From JAODBQ01 sp047602055 (lineage in GTDB: Bacteria; Actinomycetota; Acidimicrobiia; Acidimicrobiales; Ilumatobacteraceae): a stretch of DNA of 64,000 nucleotides. Shown here piece by piece: positions 26,930 to 35,590 of this stretch; the stretch's first letter is position 1; each line of letters begins with the position of its first letter. The DNA lies in assembly GCA_047602055.1 (NCBI GenBank), contig JASGIG010000001.1:3720001-3784000 (forward strand), given 5' to 3'. Under the pieces are notes generated by a model that searched no databases, was not told where the DNA came from, and worked only from the letters and a program-made list of their open reading frames with translations. Made by a program: the position numbers and the translations under genes.

Positions 26930-29464
26930 CTATCCGCGCACCCCGTCTCGGACGACGGCGACGACGCCCCCACCCGCGGGCGAACCGGGCTGCGGCGTGC
27001 CGGGCTCGACGAGCAGCGCGACCGAGCCCGTCGTCTGGCCGTCGACGACGGCCTGCACCCGCCAGCCGCCCTGCCCGACGTTGCCCGGCACCTGGATCAG
27101 CAGACGGAAGCCGCCGTCGGGTCCGGCGAGCACGGATGCCAGCGGCACCGGCGTGCCGGCGCCGTTCGGGGCGAGCAGCTGCACGTCGACGGCGGTGCCG
27201 GCGGTGAAGCCGCTGCCGATGACCGTCGTCGTGCCGCCGGCGCGGGCGACGCCCGGGTTGACGCGCACCGTCGCCGACGCGTCCGTGGACGCGCTGAGCG
27301 ACACCGACACGGTCTCGTCGCGGCTGCCGGCGACGGTCAGCGTGGCTGTCGGCGAGCCGCCCTCCTGCGGGGTGATCGCCACCTCGACCGTGCACGACCG
27401 GCCGGCGGCGAGGTCGGCGCCGGCGCAGGAGCCACCGTCCACCGCGTACTGCTCGTCGCCGACGACCTCCACCGTCAGCTTGGAGACGGTCGACGAGCCG
27501 ACGTTGGTGATCGTCACCGGCACCGTCGGCGACGTCGAGCCGATCGGCGTGGCCGGGAACGTCACGGCGAACGGGCTGGCGGACAGTCGCCCCGGTGCGG
27601 TCGTGGTGGTCGGCTGCGTCGTCGCGCTGGCCCGAGTGGTGGTCGTCGCGGATGTCGCCGTGACGGCGAGCGTCGCGCTCGCCGATTCGTCCTGGGCCCC
27701 GGTCGCCGTCACGGTGCCGCGCAGGCTGCCGCTGCGAGACGGGATCGCCGTCACCTCGATCGCGCACGTCGCGCCGGGGGCGAGCGAAACGCTGGCGCAC
27801 CCGTTGCCGGTGAGCACGAACTGGCCGCCGTCGGTGCCGCCGATCGAGATCCCGGAGATGTCGACCGCGACCTCGCCCGTGTTCGTCACGGTGGCCCCGA
27901 CCGGGCCACCGCGAGCGCCGAGGGCCGTCGACGGGAACTGCAACGTCGTCGGGCTGATCGAGATCGACCGCGCCAGCGCTCGCCCGGTGCCCGACAGCGA
28001 TGCGCTGACCGGTTCGCTCAGCCCGTCACCCGTGACGGTCACCGCGGCGGTCGAGCTGTCGGCCTCGGTCGGCGAGAACACGACGGTCACCGTGCACGTC
28101 CCCGCCGGGGGAACCGTGCTGTTCGAGCACGTGTCGGCGCTGACCGAGAACGGTGCCGTGACCCCGGTGACCGCAGCCAACGTGACCGACACCGACGACG
28201 GGTTCGTGAACGTCACAGCCGCCGGCTGCGACGACGACCCGACCGCCACCGTCCCGAGGTTGAACGCCGGCGTCACCGTCAAAACCGGCGCACGCGCGGC
28301 GAGCCAGATGTCGCTGCCCTGCCCGTCGACCGTTGCGAACAACGCCACCTGCCCGGTCGCCGAGATCGCCGGCGCGGAGCTCGTCGAGCCCGCCGGCACC
28401 GGACTCGCGGTCAGCGTCTCCTGCGCCGTCGTATCGAACATCCCCGACGTCGAGCGACCGACGACGATGCTGGTCGCCCCGCTGGGCGACAGCCCGCTGG
28501 GCGAGGCGACGACGGTGTACGCAACCTGCGAACCATCGGGCGTGATCACCGGCTGCAGGATCTGACCGGCCGAGACGGCATCGATGTTCACCGACGTGCC
28601 GGTCAGCGTGCTGAACACGTAGGGCCGCAGCGCCGCTTCGCTCGCCCCCGCGACGAACGCGACGAGCGACCCGTCGGCGGACAGGCTCGGCATCGCCATG
28701 ACCGTCGAGGCGCCACCGGGGATGGCCGACGGGGCGGCGTCCAGGGGGCCGACGGACACAGCAGTCGGCGCGACGGTCGAACCTGTCCCGTAGTCGTATG
28801 CCAGCGTCGACCCGTCGGCGGAGAGGTCGACGGTCGTGACGACGCTGAGCGGGGCCGCATCGGATCGCACCGGATGGTCGGCACCGTCGACGAGGACGCC
28901 GACACGCCAGGGGCTCGACGCACCGGTTCTTACCGCATACGCGATCGCGGCACCATCGCGCGACAACGCCGGACGCACCACCGTCGACGCCGCCGTGAGG
29001 CCACCCGGCATCGACAGCGACTCAGGTGCTGCGCCGGAGCAGACGTTCCACCGAGTCAGTGTCACCGTGCCCGCAGGCGCCGTCGTCACCGGTGAGCTCG
29101 GCGCCGTTGCCGGACCGATCGGGTCGGTGGAGACCCAGAACGCAACCTGGCAGCCGTCACCGCTGATCGCCGGCGCCAACTCTGTCGCGCCTGCCGCAGC
29201 CACCCGCGCGACCAGCGCACCGTTGCGCTGGACGACGACCGTGGGCGCACCGGACGCATCGCTGACGTACGCCACGGTGGTGCCGTCGTCGGACACGGCC
29301 GGGCTGCGGAGTGAAGCGGCGAGCGTCGCGGACGTGTCCAGCGGTGTCAGCACCGGTGCGCCTTCGCTGACGCCGGGTCCGAGGGCGACGAGCGCGATCG
29401 TCACCGCAGCGGCTGCTGCGGTTGCCGTGCCCAGCAGGGCACCGAGTCGGCGGCGCGTCGTCAA
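26930..29464 (-). CDS. Secreted PD40 beta-propeller protein with ASH-type domains
   Basis: An 844-aa exported protein. After TTG 29464 comes RRRLGALLGT and a hydrophobic signal or anchor helix. The first half has about seven TolB/PD40-like blades of the form ISGDGCQVAF or LSADGSTLAYD. The second half has three ASH/choice-of-anchor-like domains with FNLGTVAVGSSSQP and FPATPIGSTSPTVPVTITN, then a TIG-like module and a Gly/Pro tail. Function is unknown. The TTG start follows the upstream stop by 13 bases; no better start fits before the signal sequence. Confidence 0.75.
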   Translation of the reverse strand: MTTRRRLGALLGTATAAAAAVTIALVALGPGVSEGAPVLTPLDTSATLAASLRSPAVSDDGTTVAYVSDASGAPTVVVQRNGALVARVAAAGATELAPAISGDGCQVAFWVSTDPIGPATAPSSPVTTAPAGTVTLTRWNVCSGAAPESLSMPGGLTAASTVVRPALSRDGAAIAYAVRTGASSPWRVGVLVDGADHPVRSDAAPLSVVTTVDLSADGSTLAYDYGTGSTVAPTAVSVGPLDAAPSAIPGGASTVMAMPSLSADGSLVAFVAGASEAALRPYVFSTLTGTSVNIDAVSAGQILQPVITPDGSQVAYTVVASPSGLSPSGATSIVVGRSTSGMFDTTAQETLTASPVPAGSTSSAPAISATGQVALFATVDGQGSDIWLAARAPVLTVTPAFNLGTVAVGSSSQPAAVTFTNPSSVSVTLAAVTGVTAPFSVSADTCSNSTVPPAGTCTVTVVFSPTEADSSTAAVTVTGDGLSEPVSASLSGTGRALARSISISPTTLQFPSTALGARGGPVGATVTNTGEVAVDISGISIGGTDGGQFVLTGNGCASVSLAPGATCAIEVTAIPSRSGSLRGTVTATGAQDESASATLAVTATSATTTTRASATTQPTTTTAPGRLSASPFAVTFPATPIGSTSPTVPVTITNVGSSTVSKLTVEVVGDEQYAVDGGSCAGADLAAGRSCTVEVAITPQEGGSPTATLTVAGSRDETVSVSLSASTDASATVRVNPGVARAGGTTTVIGSGFTAGTAVDVQLLAPNGAGTPVPLASVLAGPDGGFRLLIQVPGNVGQGGWRVQAVVDGQTTGSVALLVEPGTPQPGSPAGGGVVAVVRDGVRG

Positions 29465-29477
29465 CTCACTGCTCGAA

Positions 29478-30680
29478 TCACTGCTCGAAGCCGGAGAACG
29501 AGCTGTTGATCGCGCACCCCGTCGGGTCGGTCGAACCGGCCGTCGTGCAGACGACCTTGAGCACGAGCGTGTCGCCGACGTCGAACACGTACGGCGCCAC
29601 CATGTGCTGGGCGTTGTCGCGGATGTTCTCCAGGGCGTACACCTGGAGCACCTCGGTGCCACGCATGATCTGCACCGTGCCGGACGCCCCGTCGGGGTTC
29701 TGGACGGCGAAGTCGAACAGCGCGAAGTCCTTGTCGAACGACTTGCTGAACGTCTGGCTGTTGCCGACCGGGACGGTGCCGGCGAGCTGGAAGTCGGTCG
29801 GCGTGCCGAGGTTGGTGGCAAACTGCAGCGTCGTCGTGGTCCGCACCGTCGTGGTGGTGAGCGCGGCGTCGACGCGGCTGTTCATCGACGCCAGGGGCTC
29901 GGCGATGGTGTCCCGCGCCGTGTCCTGCACGGCCGGCTTGATCAGCGCGAACCAGGCGATCACGCCGAGAACGATCACCAGCGCGGCGGCGAGCAGCGCC
30001 CGCAGCAGCCAGGTCGGCAGCGACTCCTGCTGGATGAACGTCGCCGTGAAGACCTCCGGATCCTGCTCGTCCTCGATGGCCTGCACCTCGAACTGGTGCG
30101 TCCGCGGCAGGCCACGCCAGAACTTCGGGGCGACGACCTTCAGGCCGACGGCCCGTGCCGTGCCGGGGCCGACGTCGGCGACCGGCGGGTCGAACAGGAA
30201 GCGGCAGGCGTGCTCGGTGTCGTACCCGGTCAACGAGACGCGGAACGGCACGTTGCCGCGGTTGTCGACGGTGACCTCGAACTTCCCCGTGCGCCGGCCG
30301 ATGTTCCCCGGCGGCGTCAACGTGATGATCCGCTGGTCGTAGCGGCCGACGACGATCGTCCCCTCGCCGGCGACGGAGCCATCGGGGTCCTCGCGGGACA
30401 CGACCTGGACGGCGAACGGCGTCTCACCGGGGACGACCTCGGGCGAGCGCGGCGGGTTGAACCGGATCGTCGCCTCGGCCTCGCCGCCGGGCGGCAAGGA
30501 GATCGACGGCGGCTCGATCTCCATCCACGGCGCAGCCGCGCCCATCGCCTGGAAGCTCAGCTCGTCGACGGTCTCGCCGTTGTTGCGCACCCGCAGCGTC
30601 GCCGACGCCCGGCCACCGGGGTCGACCGCGAGGGGTGCCTCGCCGATGTGACTGCTCTCCAATGTCGCACTCGCGCCCAT
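29478..30680 (-). CDS. Membrane protein with N-terminal beta-sandwich repeats, function unknown
   Basis: The 400-aa product has two Ig/MG-like beta domains before a single membrane helix (about residues 222-245, LLRALLAAALVIVLGVIAWF). A Thr-rich stretch follows and then another beta domain with two Cys near the C-terminus (VVCTTAG, GCAINSS). I do not recognise the family; the first part resembles actinobacterial hydrolytic-protein-like envelope proteins with NNGETVDEL blocks. ATG 30680 is chosen. It lies directly upstream of the propeller protein gene in the same operon. Confidence 0.7.
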   Translation of the reverse strand: MGASATLESSHIGEAPLAVDPGGRASATLRVRNNGETVDELSFQAMGAAAPWMEIEPPSISLPPGGEAEATIRFNPPRSPEVVPGETPFAVQVVSREDPDGSVAGEGTIVVGRYDQRIITLTPPGNIGRRTGKFEVTVDNRGNVPFRVSLTGYDTEHACRFLFDPPVADVGPGTARAVGLKVVAPKFWRGLPRTHQFEVQAIEDEQDPEVFTATFIQQESLPTWLLRALLAAALVIVLGVIAWFALIKPAVQDTARDTIAEPLASMNSRVDAALTTTTVRTTTTLQFATNLGTPTDFQLAGTVPVGNSQTFSKSFDKDFALFDFAVQNPDGASGTVQIMRGTEVLQVYALENIRDNAQHMVAPYVFDVGDTLVLKVVCTTAGSTDPTGCAINSSFSGFEQ

Positions 30681-30829
30681 ATGACCTGAGATCTTGCCCG
30701 ATCGAACCACCGTTTGGGGCGCACGAACACCGTCGGCGTTCGCAGATCATGTATCCGGGCCGCAGTTTCACGCTCTGTGGGGATGCCGGCCACCCGCCGC
30801 CGGCACAACACCCCCGGAGGACCTGTCCG

Positions 30830-31405
30830 ATGTCGCACCGCCTTGCCGTGTACGTGTACAGCGCTGATCTCATCTCCCAGGCCGGAACGGCCACCCAGCT
30901 GCGTGGCCGCCCGGAGGTCTACGTGGTCGAGCAGCACGCCATCGACGACGCCGAGGTCGCCGTCGTGGTGGTCGACCGGCTCGACGACGAGCTGCGCCGC
31001 CTCGTCGGCGCCATCCAGCGTGACGGCTGCCCGAAGGTCATCGTCGTCGCCACCGACGTCACCGAGGGAGGCACCGACAGCGTGGTCGGCATCTCCGCGG
31101 TGATGCCGCGGGCGGCGGTGACGCCGGAGTCGCTGACCCGCACGATCGTCACCGTCGCCGCCGGGCGTGCCGAGGTGCCCGCGGCCCCCACCGGTGCACT
31201 CGTCGCCTCGGCGTCACCGTTCGACGACCGTGAGCGTGACGTCCTCGCGCTCCTCGCCGAGGGCTTCGACACCCAGGCGATCGCCGAGAAGCTCTTCTAC
31301 TCCGAGCGCACGATCAAGTCGGTGATCCACGACATCACCACCCGCCTCAACCTGCGCAACCGCTCCCACGCCGTCGCCTACGCGATCAAGGCCGGCGTCC
31401 TCTGA
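30830..31405 (+). CDS. LuxR-type DNA-binding response regulator
   Basis: The 191-aa protein has an N-terminal receiver-like or degenerate domain (residues 1-115; the usual phospho-Asp is not obvious) and a C-terminal LuxR helix-turn-helix with FDDRERDVLALLAEGFDTQ and AEKLFYSERTIKSV. ATG 30830 has GGAGGA at a good distance. It is divergent from the envelope-protein pair at 26930-30680 across a 149-bp gap and may control it. The former patA 3' end probably overlapped its 3' end before the element inserted. Confidence 0.85.
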   Translation: MSHRLAVYVYSADLISQAGTATQLRGRPEVYVVEQHAIDDAEVAVVVVDRLDDELRRLVGAIQRDGCPKVIVVATDVTEGGTDSVVGISAVMPRAAVTPESLTRTIVTVAAGRAEVPAAPTGALVASASPFDDRERDVLALLAEGFDTQAIAEKLFYSERTIKSVIHDITTRLNLRNRSHAVAYAIKAGVL

Positions 31406-31422
31406 TATCAGCCGCATATCCC

Positions 31423-31448
31423 GGGTCGCTGGGCCAGTTCGGCTGGAA
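31423..31448 (+). repeat. attL, left attachment site of the integrated element
   Basis: Matches 39877-39902 at 25 of 26 bases; with neighbouring bases the similarity reaches 29 of 32. Read on the minus strand it encodes FQPNWPSDPGY, exactly the C-terminal peptide of the patA product, with one synonymous difference. It is therefore the orphaned 3' end of the acyltransferase gene. Confidence 0.88.
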
Positions 31449-31582
31449 GAAACCACGGGAGGCCGCTGACCTGCGGCGATCCCCGGATCTGCCGCTTGAC
31501 CAGCGGTTTCACATCTCGCTAGTTCTCACCGTTTCACACCTGTTCTCGACGTGGTGAGGACCAAGTGAGGACCGCCCCCGGG

Positions 31583-31789
31583 CTACTTCGAGTGGCGCCG
31601 GGCGGCGGCCCAGCGCTCGACGTCGGCGCGCAGCCAGAGCACGCAGGTGCCCTTCTTGATGACAGGTGCGGGGAAGTCGGCGTAGCGGGCCCGGTAGGTG
31701 GCGATGGCTTGGCGCTGGGCCAGCCCGAGCGCTTCGGCGACCTCGGCGGCGTTCAGCAAGTCGTTCAGCTCGACCTTCACGCCGGTCAT
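31583..31789 (-). CDS. AlpA/excisionase-type HTH protein
   Basis: The 68-aa protein is a small winged-helix DNA-binding protein: NAAEVAEALGLAQRQAIATYRAR provides the helix-turn-helix, and PAPVIKKGTCVLWLRADVERW the wing and C-terminal helix seen in AlpA and excisionase-like proteins. Its place just inside attL suggests a role in excision or in control of the divergent plus-strand genes. The ATG at 31789 abuts a set of ACTAC/GTAGT half sites. Confidence 0.75.
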   Translation of the reverse strand: MTGVKVELNDLLNAAEVAEALGLAQRQAIATYRARYADFPAPVIKKGTCVLWLRADVERWAAARRHSK

Positions 31790-31790
31790 C

Positions 31791-31823
31791 GTAGTTGACG
31801 ACCCGACTACAAGCGAGTAGTGT
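31791..31823 (+). promoter_or_regulatory. Promoter with operator half sites for the left-end plus-strand genes
   Basis: TTGACG at 31795-31800 and TAGTGT at 31818-31823 are 17 bases apart, like a sigma-70 promoter. Half sites GTAGT (31791), ACTAC (31806) and GTAGT (31817) overlap it, forming inverted repeats where the divergent HTH protein could bind. Confidence 0.5.
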
Positions 31824-31902
31824 TCTGGTCGACAACAGATGAATGCCCCGGCGGTGCTACCAACACCCCGGGGCCGGTCCAGATCACATGGAGGTCTGAA
31901 CG

Positions 31903-32187
31903 ATGAGCAAGCTACCGCACGTCCCGTGCGTGCCCGATGCGCTGCATGGCGTGATCCAGTTGCACGGTGCTGCTGGGACGGCGCTGGCGGTCGACTGGCT
32001 GCGCCCCGACCAGGAAGCTGACGAGACGGTCATCGTGCGCGTCGGCGAGTACAGCGACGTGTTCGACATGACCCTGTTCTTCGATTCGCCGGCGCAGGTC
32101 GAGGCGTGGGCGTCGGCGATCGTCGACCGGGTCCGGGCGTTGGCGTTCGGCGCCAACGTCGAGTCGCACGCTGCAGGGGTGGCGTGA
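31903..32187 (+). CDS. Hypothetical element protein, 94 aa
   Basis: First of four closely packed plus-strand genes at the left end of the element. The product is a mixed alpha/beta protein without recognisable motif (LPHVPCVPDALHGVIQLHG at the start, then AWASAIVDRVRALAFG). The stop codon shares bases with the next ATG (TGATG). I cannot assign a function. Confidence 0.6.
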   Translation: MSKLPHVPCVPDALHGVIQLHGAAGTALAVDWLRPDQEADETVIVRVGEYSDVFDMTLFFDSPAQVEAWASAIVDRVRALAFGANVESHAAGVA

Positions 32188-32411
32188 TGGCGTCGACGCG
32201 GGCTGTGGTACCGGTCCATCTGCGGATCGCGGTGGGGTTGGACGGCGCTGCGGCGCTGACGGATCTGTCGCCGCCGACGATCGCCCGGCTGGTGAAGGAC
32301 GGCGTGCTGGCGCGGGTGCCGGGCACCGACCGGGTGATCATCGCTCGGATCGAGCTCGACCGGTGGGTGGCATCGGGGCGCCCCGGCGCGCATGAGGCGG
32401 CTGGGCGGTGA
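32187..32411 (+). CDS. Small HTH (excisionase-like) protein
   Basis: The 74-aa product has GAAALTDLSPPTIARLVKDG as a helix-turn-helix, then RVPGTDRVIIARIELDRWV as wing and terminal helix, the pattern of helix_turn_helix_17/MerR-like excisionases. The ATG at 32187 overlaps the previous stop. Probably a DNA-binding regulator or excision factor of the element. Confidence 0.65.
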   Translation: MASTRAVVPVHLRIAVGLDGAAALTDLSPPTIARLVKDGVLARVPGTDRVIIARIELDRWVASGRPGAHEAAGR

Positions 32412-32635
32412 ACGGTGGCCGGCTGCCGCTGGCGCCGCTCCTGCGCCAGCTGGGGTTCGTCGATGGCGACGGGAGCATCGGCCGCTTCGCCGACCGGCTC
32501 GGCACGAACCGGACGCGCTTGTATCGGTACGTGGCGAGCGGGGTGCCCGCCGCGGTGGCTGATGAGTGGGCGGTGATGCTCGGGTTCCACCCGGCGAACA
32601 TCTGGGGTTCCGAGTGGTGGACGGTGGCGCTGTGA
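32408..32635 (+). CDS. Small HTH-like regulator, 75 aa
   Basis: GTG start at 32408 overlaps the preceding stop by GTGA. The product resembles a small Cro/C1-like fold: SIGRFADRLGTNRTRLYRYVASG is a likely helix-turn-helix followed by AVADEWAVMLGFHPANIWG. The family is not certain. It probably acts in gene control within the element. Confidence 0.6.
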   Translation: MNGGRLPLAPLLRQLGFVDGDGSIGRFADRLGTNRTRLYRYVASGVPAAVADEWAVMLGFHPANIWGSEWWTVAL

Positions 32636-32955
32636 CCGGCGAGCAGCGTCCGACCGTGCGATCCCTCGCCGCTGAGGTCGCTGCGCTCCGTGCCGAGTTG
32701 GCGGCCCTGCGCCGGCCGAGCCGGCAGGTCACGCGGTCCGATGCGCAACGGCTCGATGCGGGCTGCGCCGGCTGGGTAGCTCACACCCCCGGCGTAAGGA
32801 CGTCGGCGGGGATGGCGATGAACCTCATCGGTTGGCTCCGGGATCTCGATGACGAAGGGACGCCGGTGCCGGAGTGGCTTGAAATCGACGACCTCGCGGC
32901 AGCGGCGGACGCGGCGATGCTCGGATGCTCGTTCGAGCGGAATGGCTGGATCTGA
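32632..32955 (+). CDS. Hypothetical coiled-coil protein, 107 aa
   Basis: GTG start at 32632 overlaps the previous stop by GTGA. Residues about 11-28 (LAAEVAALRAELAALRR) form a short heptad coiled coil; the rest is acidic and helical, ending LGCSFERNGWI. No family recognised. It is the last plus-strand gene before the convergent capsid group; 32956-33071 holds no gene that I can support. Confidence 0.55.
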   Translation: MTGEQRPTVRSLAAEVAALRAELAALRRPSRQVTRSDAQRLDAGCAGWVAHTPGVRTSAGMAMNLIGWLRDLDDEGTPVPEWLEIDDLAAAADAAMLGCSFERNGWI

Positions 32956-33071
32956 TGGGTGTTCGGGTTGGGCGCAGGTGGGCTCTCGGCCGTCCGCTCA
33001 CGTTCCCAGAGGCGTGCGGCGTCGCCCACCTTGCGCGGTAGGTGCCGCTGCGCCCAACCCGAACGATCTCG

Positions 33072-33408
33072 TCAGCCGGTGAAGAGCGGCGCCAGCAGCA
33101 TGCCGTCCTCGCTCGCCTCGACGGTCGGCTCGGTCGAGTCGGCGGGCTCGGGCGCGTCCGTCGGCTGGCTGCACGTCGGGCGTGGGAGCAGGTTGGCGGT
33201 CGACCTGTCCGGTGTTCGCTGGGTAGGTGCCGTCGAGGATGGCGCGGATCTCGTCGAGGGTGAGCCCGTAGCCGTCGGTGGCGGTCCAGACGCCGGCGAC
33301 GATGGTGCCGGTGGCGGCGATGATCATGCGGTAGCCGTCGGCGTTGCGTTCGAGCTTCCAGCCGAGCTTGGCGGCCGCTGCGGCGGCCTTGGTGTCGGTG
33401 GTCGCCAT
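33072..33408 (-). CDS. Hypothetical phage protein downstream of capsid gene, frameshifted
   Basis: Starts at ATG 33408 overlapping the capsid stop (TGATG). Residues 1-80 read well: TDTKAAAAAAKLGWKLERN, YGLTLDEIRAILDGTYP. Near 33158-33163 the uninterrupted frame turns into Arg-rich sequence, while a one-base shift gives a GC3-rich acidic tail (EPADSTEPTVEASEDG) ending MLLAPLFTG and a TGA at 33072. The total length is one base more than a multiple of three. Function unknown. Confidence 0.55.
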
Positions 33409-34668
33409 CAGGACGCTGCGATCCGGCGGGCGCCGTTGGCGTTGCGCACGTGGTACAGGGCGTCGACCTCGACGCGCAGGTTCGTCAGGTTCTTCTTGAA
33501 CCCGGTGTACGGGTCGGCGTCGAACGCGACGCCACCGATGTACAGCACGCCGAGCATCGCTGTGTCGAGCAGGTACGGCGGTTCGTTGCCGGCGCCGATG
33601 CGTTCGACGATCTTGAGGCCCCACAGCGGGTTCGACGGGTTCGCCGACGCCGGGAACCCGCCTCGTGCACCGATGTAGCCGCCGTCGTCGGTGAGCAGGT
33701 CGAGGCTCGCCGCGTCAGTGGGGTTGAGCACGAGCACGTTCGGGTTCGCTCCGGTGGCGCGCGATCGCCGCGATGCCGTTGCGGACCTTGTCGATCAGCG
33801 TCGTGCCCGTGTTGCCGAACGGTGGGGTCGCGGCGACGATCTGCGCGAAGACGTGCGAGTCGATGTCGGCGTTGATCTGGAACGTCGCTTCGGACTGCAG
33901 GAACGCTTGGAGCTGGCGGACCTTGGTGAACAGGGCATTGGGGATGTCGGGGATGACGATGGCGTGCTGCGGGATCGCCTCGGTGACCAGCGACAGTGCG
34001 ACGTCGAGCGTCGCCTTGTCGGTCGTGGCGGTCGTGGCGCGCTGCACGGTGCCGGTCAGGGTGCGGCCGGTCTGCCGGTAGTCGGCGACGGACAGGTCGT
34101 CGCCGGCCTGCTCGGACGGCAGCAGCGGCCACAACCAGCGCTGATCGCGGCCCATCGCGACGAGCTCGGTCGGGCGGGCGCGCTGCCAGTCCGTAGTCGC
34201 CGGGAACGTCGACGCCTTGAGGATCGCCTCGCCGTTGCGGGCCTTCACGGACGGGTTGCGGCGCAGATCGAAGCCGGCGCCCATCATCGCCGCGGTGAGC
34301 CCGGTCAACGTCTGGCCCTTCACGCTGAACGAGCCGGGCGCGGGTCGCTGGATCGGGACGGCGCCGTCACCGGGCTCGCCCACGAGCGTGCCGTCGTTCA
34401 GGCCCTTCGTGACCATGTCGAGGAGACCGAGATCCGCCTCCCAGGCGGCCTTCGCCTCGGCGACCTCGGTCTCGGCGACGGCGATCGCGTTCATCAGCGC
34501 GAGTCCACGACCGCGGATCGCCTTGGTGTCGGCGTCCTTGTCCGCGGTGATGGCGGCTTCGATCTTGTCGTTGACGGCTCTCGACTCGGCGACGAGCCGC
34601 TTGAGCTTGGCCTCGGCGGCCTCCAAGCGTTCCTGGTTCACGGGGTGAGCGAATGTCACTTCGGGCAT
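33408..34668 (-). CDS. Phage major capsid protein (HK97-fold type), frameshifted
   Basis: About 420 aa when two frames are joined. The N-terminal 110 residues are a helical, coiled-coil-rich delta or scaffold-like region (LEAAEAKLKRLVAESRAV). The body has FPATTDWQRARPTELVAMG, QLQAFLQSEATFQINADID and, after the shift, NPNVLVLNPTDAASLDLL and GLKIVERIGAG, typical of phage capsid proteins. The frames meet at about 33757-33763 in a GC-repeat: reading ATCG then CGCGCC restores RATGANPNV. It could be an inactivating mutation or a sequence error. Confidence 0.75.
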
Positions 34669-34890
34669 GGGGTCTTCCTTCGGGAGAGGTCCGCTCTGGG
34701 CGAGTGGACTGGTGCGAGCGACCTGCGCGACTGCGCGGTCGTGATGCGGCGTCTCACCGGTGCGGACACAAGGCCCGGGACCAGTCCGGGGGTGCCGCTG
34801 GGGTCGTACTGGCAGTGGCGGCGGCGTGGCCGAGGCCAGACCGCCCGCCAGGCCAGCTGAGCCAGCTGCAGCCCGAAGGACACCGCCACC

Positions 34891-35154
34891 CTACAGCCAC
34901 CCCGCACCGCGAACGAGGATGTCCAGCTCGGCGGCCAGATCCCGTGACGCCTTCCACGCCTGCCACACCGGCGCCGTCTCGTCGTCGTCGATGTGGCGCA
35001 TGAACGCTTCGCGCCCGACCTCGAACTCGACGTCGAGGTCGGGCGACAGCCAGCTGCGCAGCCGCTTCGTGAACGCAGCCATCTCGGCGAGCGCCCGCTC
35101 CTGCACCTCCTCCGGCAGGGCGTCCAACGCCTCCTCGACGAAGTACTCGCTCAT
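34891..35154 (-). CDS. Small helical protein of the element, 87 aa
   Basis: ATG 35154 is preceded by a good GAGAGGAG. The acidic product starts MSEYFVEEALDALPEEVQERALAE and is predicted to be mostly helical. The pattern resembles small antitoxin-like or regulatory proteins, but I recognise no family. The 222 bp between it and the capsid start (34669-34890) hold no supported gene. Confidence 0.55.
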   Translation of the reverse strand: MSEYFVEEALDALPEEVQERALAEMAAFTKRLRSWLSPDLDVEFEVGREAFMRHIDDDETAPVWQAWKASRDLAAELDILVRGAGWL

Positions 35155-35290
35155 CGACTGCTCCTCTCTCGGGCGCGCCCGGCGGCGCGATCGTCGACAC
35201 ACACAAAAGCCGGACTCGGTGGCTGTACACGGCTGGCGCCCCGGCCCCGTCGCGGGCCCGCCCCCCGGTCGCTGCGCCCGTGGGCGCCGT

Positions 35291-35590
35291 TCACGTGGTC
35301 GCTCCGGGTCGTTGGCCGGGGCGCCGGCGGCGTTGCCGTGCGGTGGTTCCGCCCCAGATGCCGAGTCGCTCGTGGCGCTGGTCGGCGTCGGCGAGGCACT
35401 CGTCGCGCACGAGGCAGGTGTCGCAGATCGCGACGGCCGCAGCGACGTCGGCGGCTCCGCCTCGGGCCGGGAACCAGGTCAGCTCGGGGTGCTCGCGGCA
35501 TGCGGCGTCGGCGTGCCAGGCGGGCGGGTGGAGCGTCGCGAGGAGCTCGGCGAGAGCGACGTCATCGTCGTCGTGCGCTGCGCCGGTCAT
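35291..35590 (-). CDS. WhiB-family iron-sulfur transcription regulator
   Basis: The 99-aa protein has all four cluster Cys: DAACREHPELTWF, then AICDTCLVRDEC, followed by the GIWGG turn and the basic ARQRRRR tail. WhiB proteins bind a 4Fe-4S cluster and the principal sigma factor; phage copies are known, such as TM4 gp49, which interferes with host WhiB2. ATG 35590 overlaps the stop of the replication-type gene by ATGA. It may control late genes or host functions of the element. Confidence 0.85.
   Translation of the reverse strand: MTGAAHDDDDVALAELLATLHPPAWHADAACREHPELTWFPARGGAADVAAAVAICDTCLVRDECLADADQRHERLGIWGGTTARQRRRRPGQRPGATT

Noticed and set aside
31423..31448. tRNA gene as integration target
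   Set aside because: No cloverleaf or GGTTCGANTCC is present; both att sites encode the patA C-terminal peptide.
32998..33168. Arg-rich C-terminus of the gene after the capsid as real protein
   Set aside because: Third-position GC is low in this frame and high in the shifted frame that ends in MLLAPLFTG.
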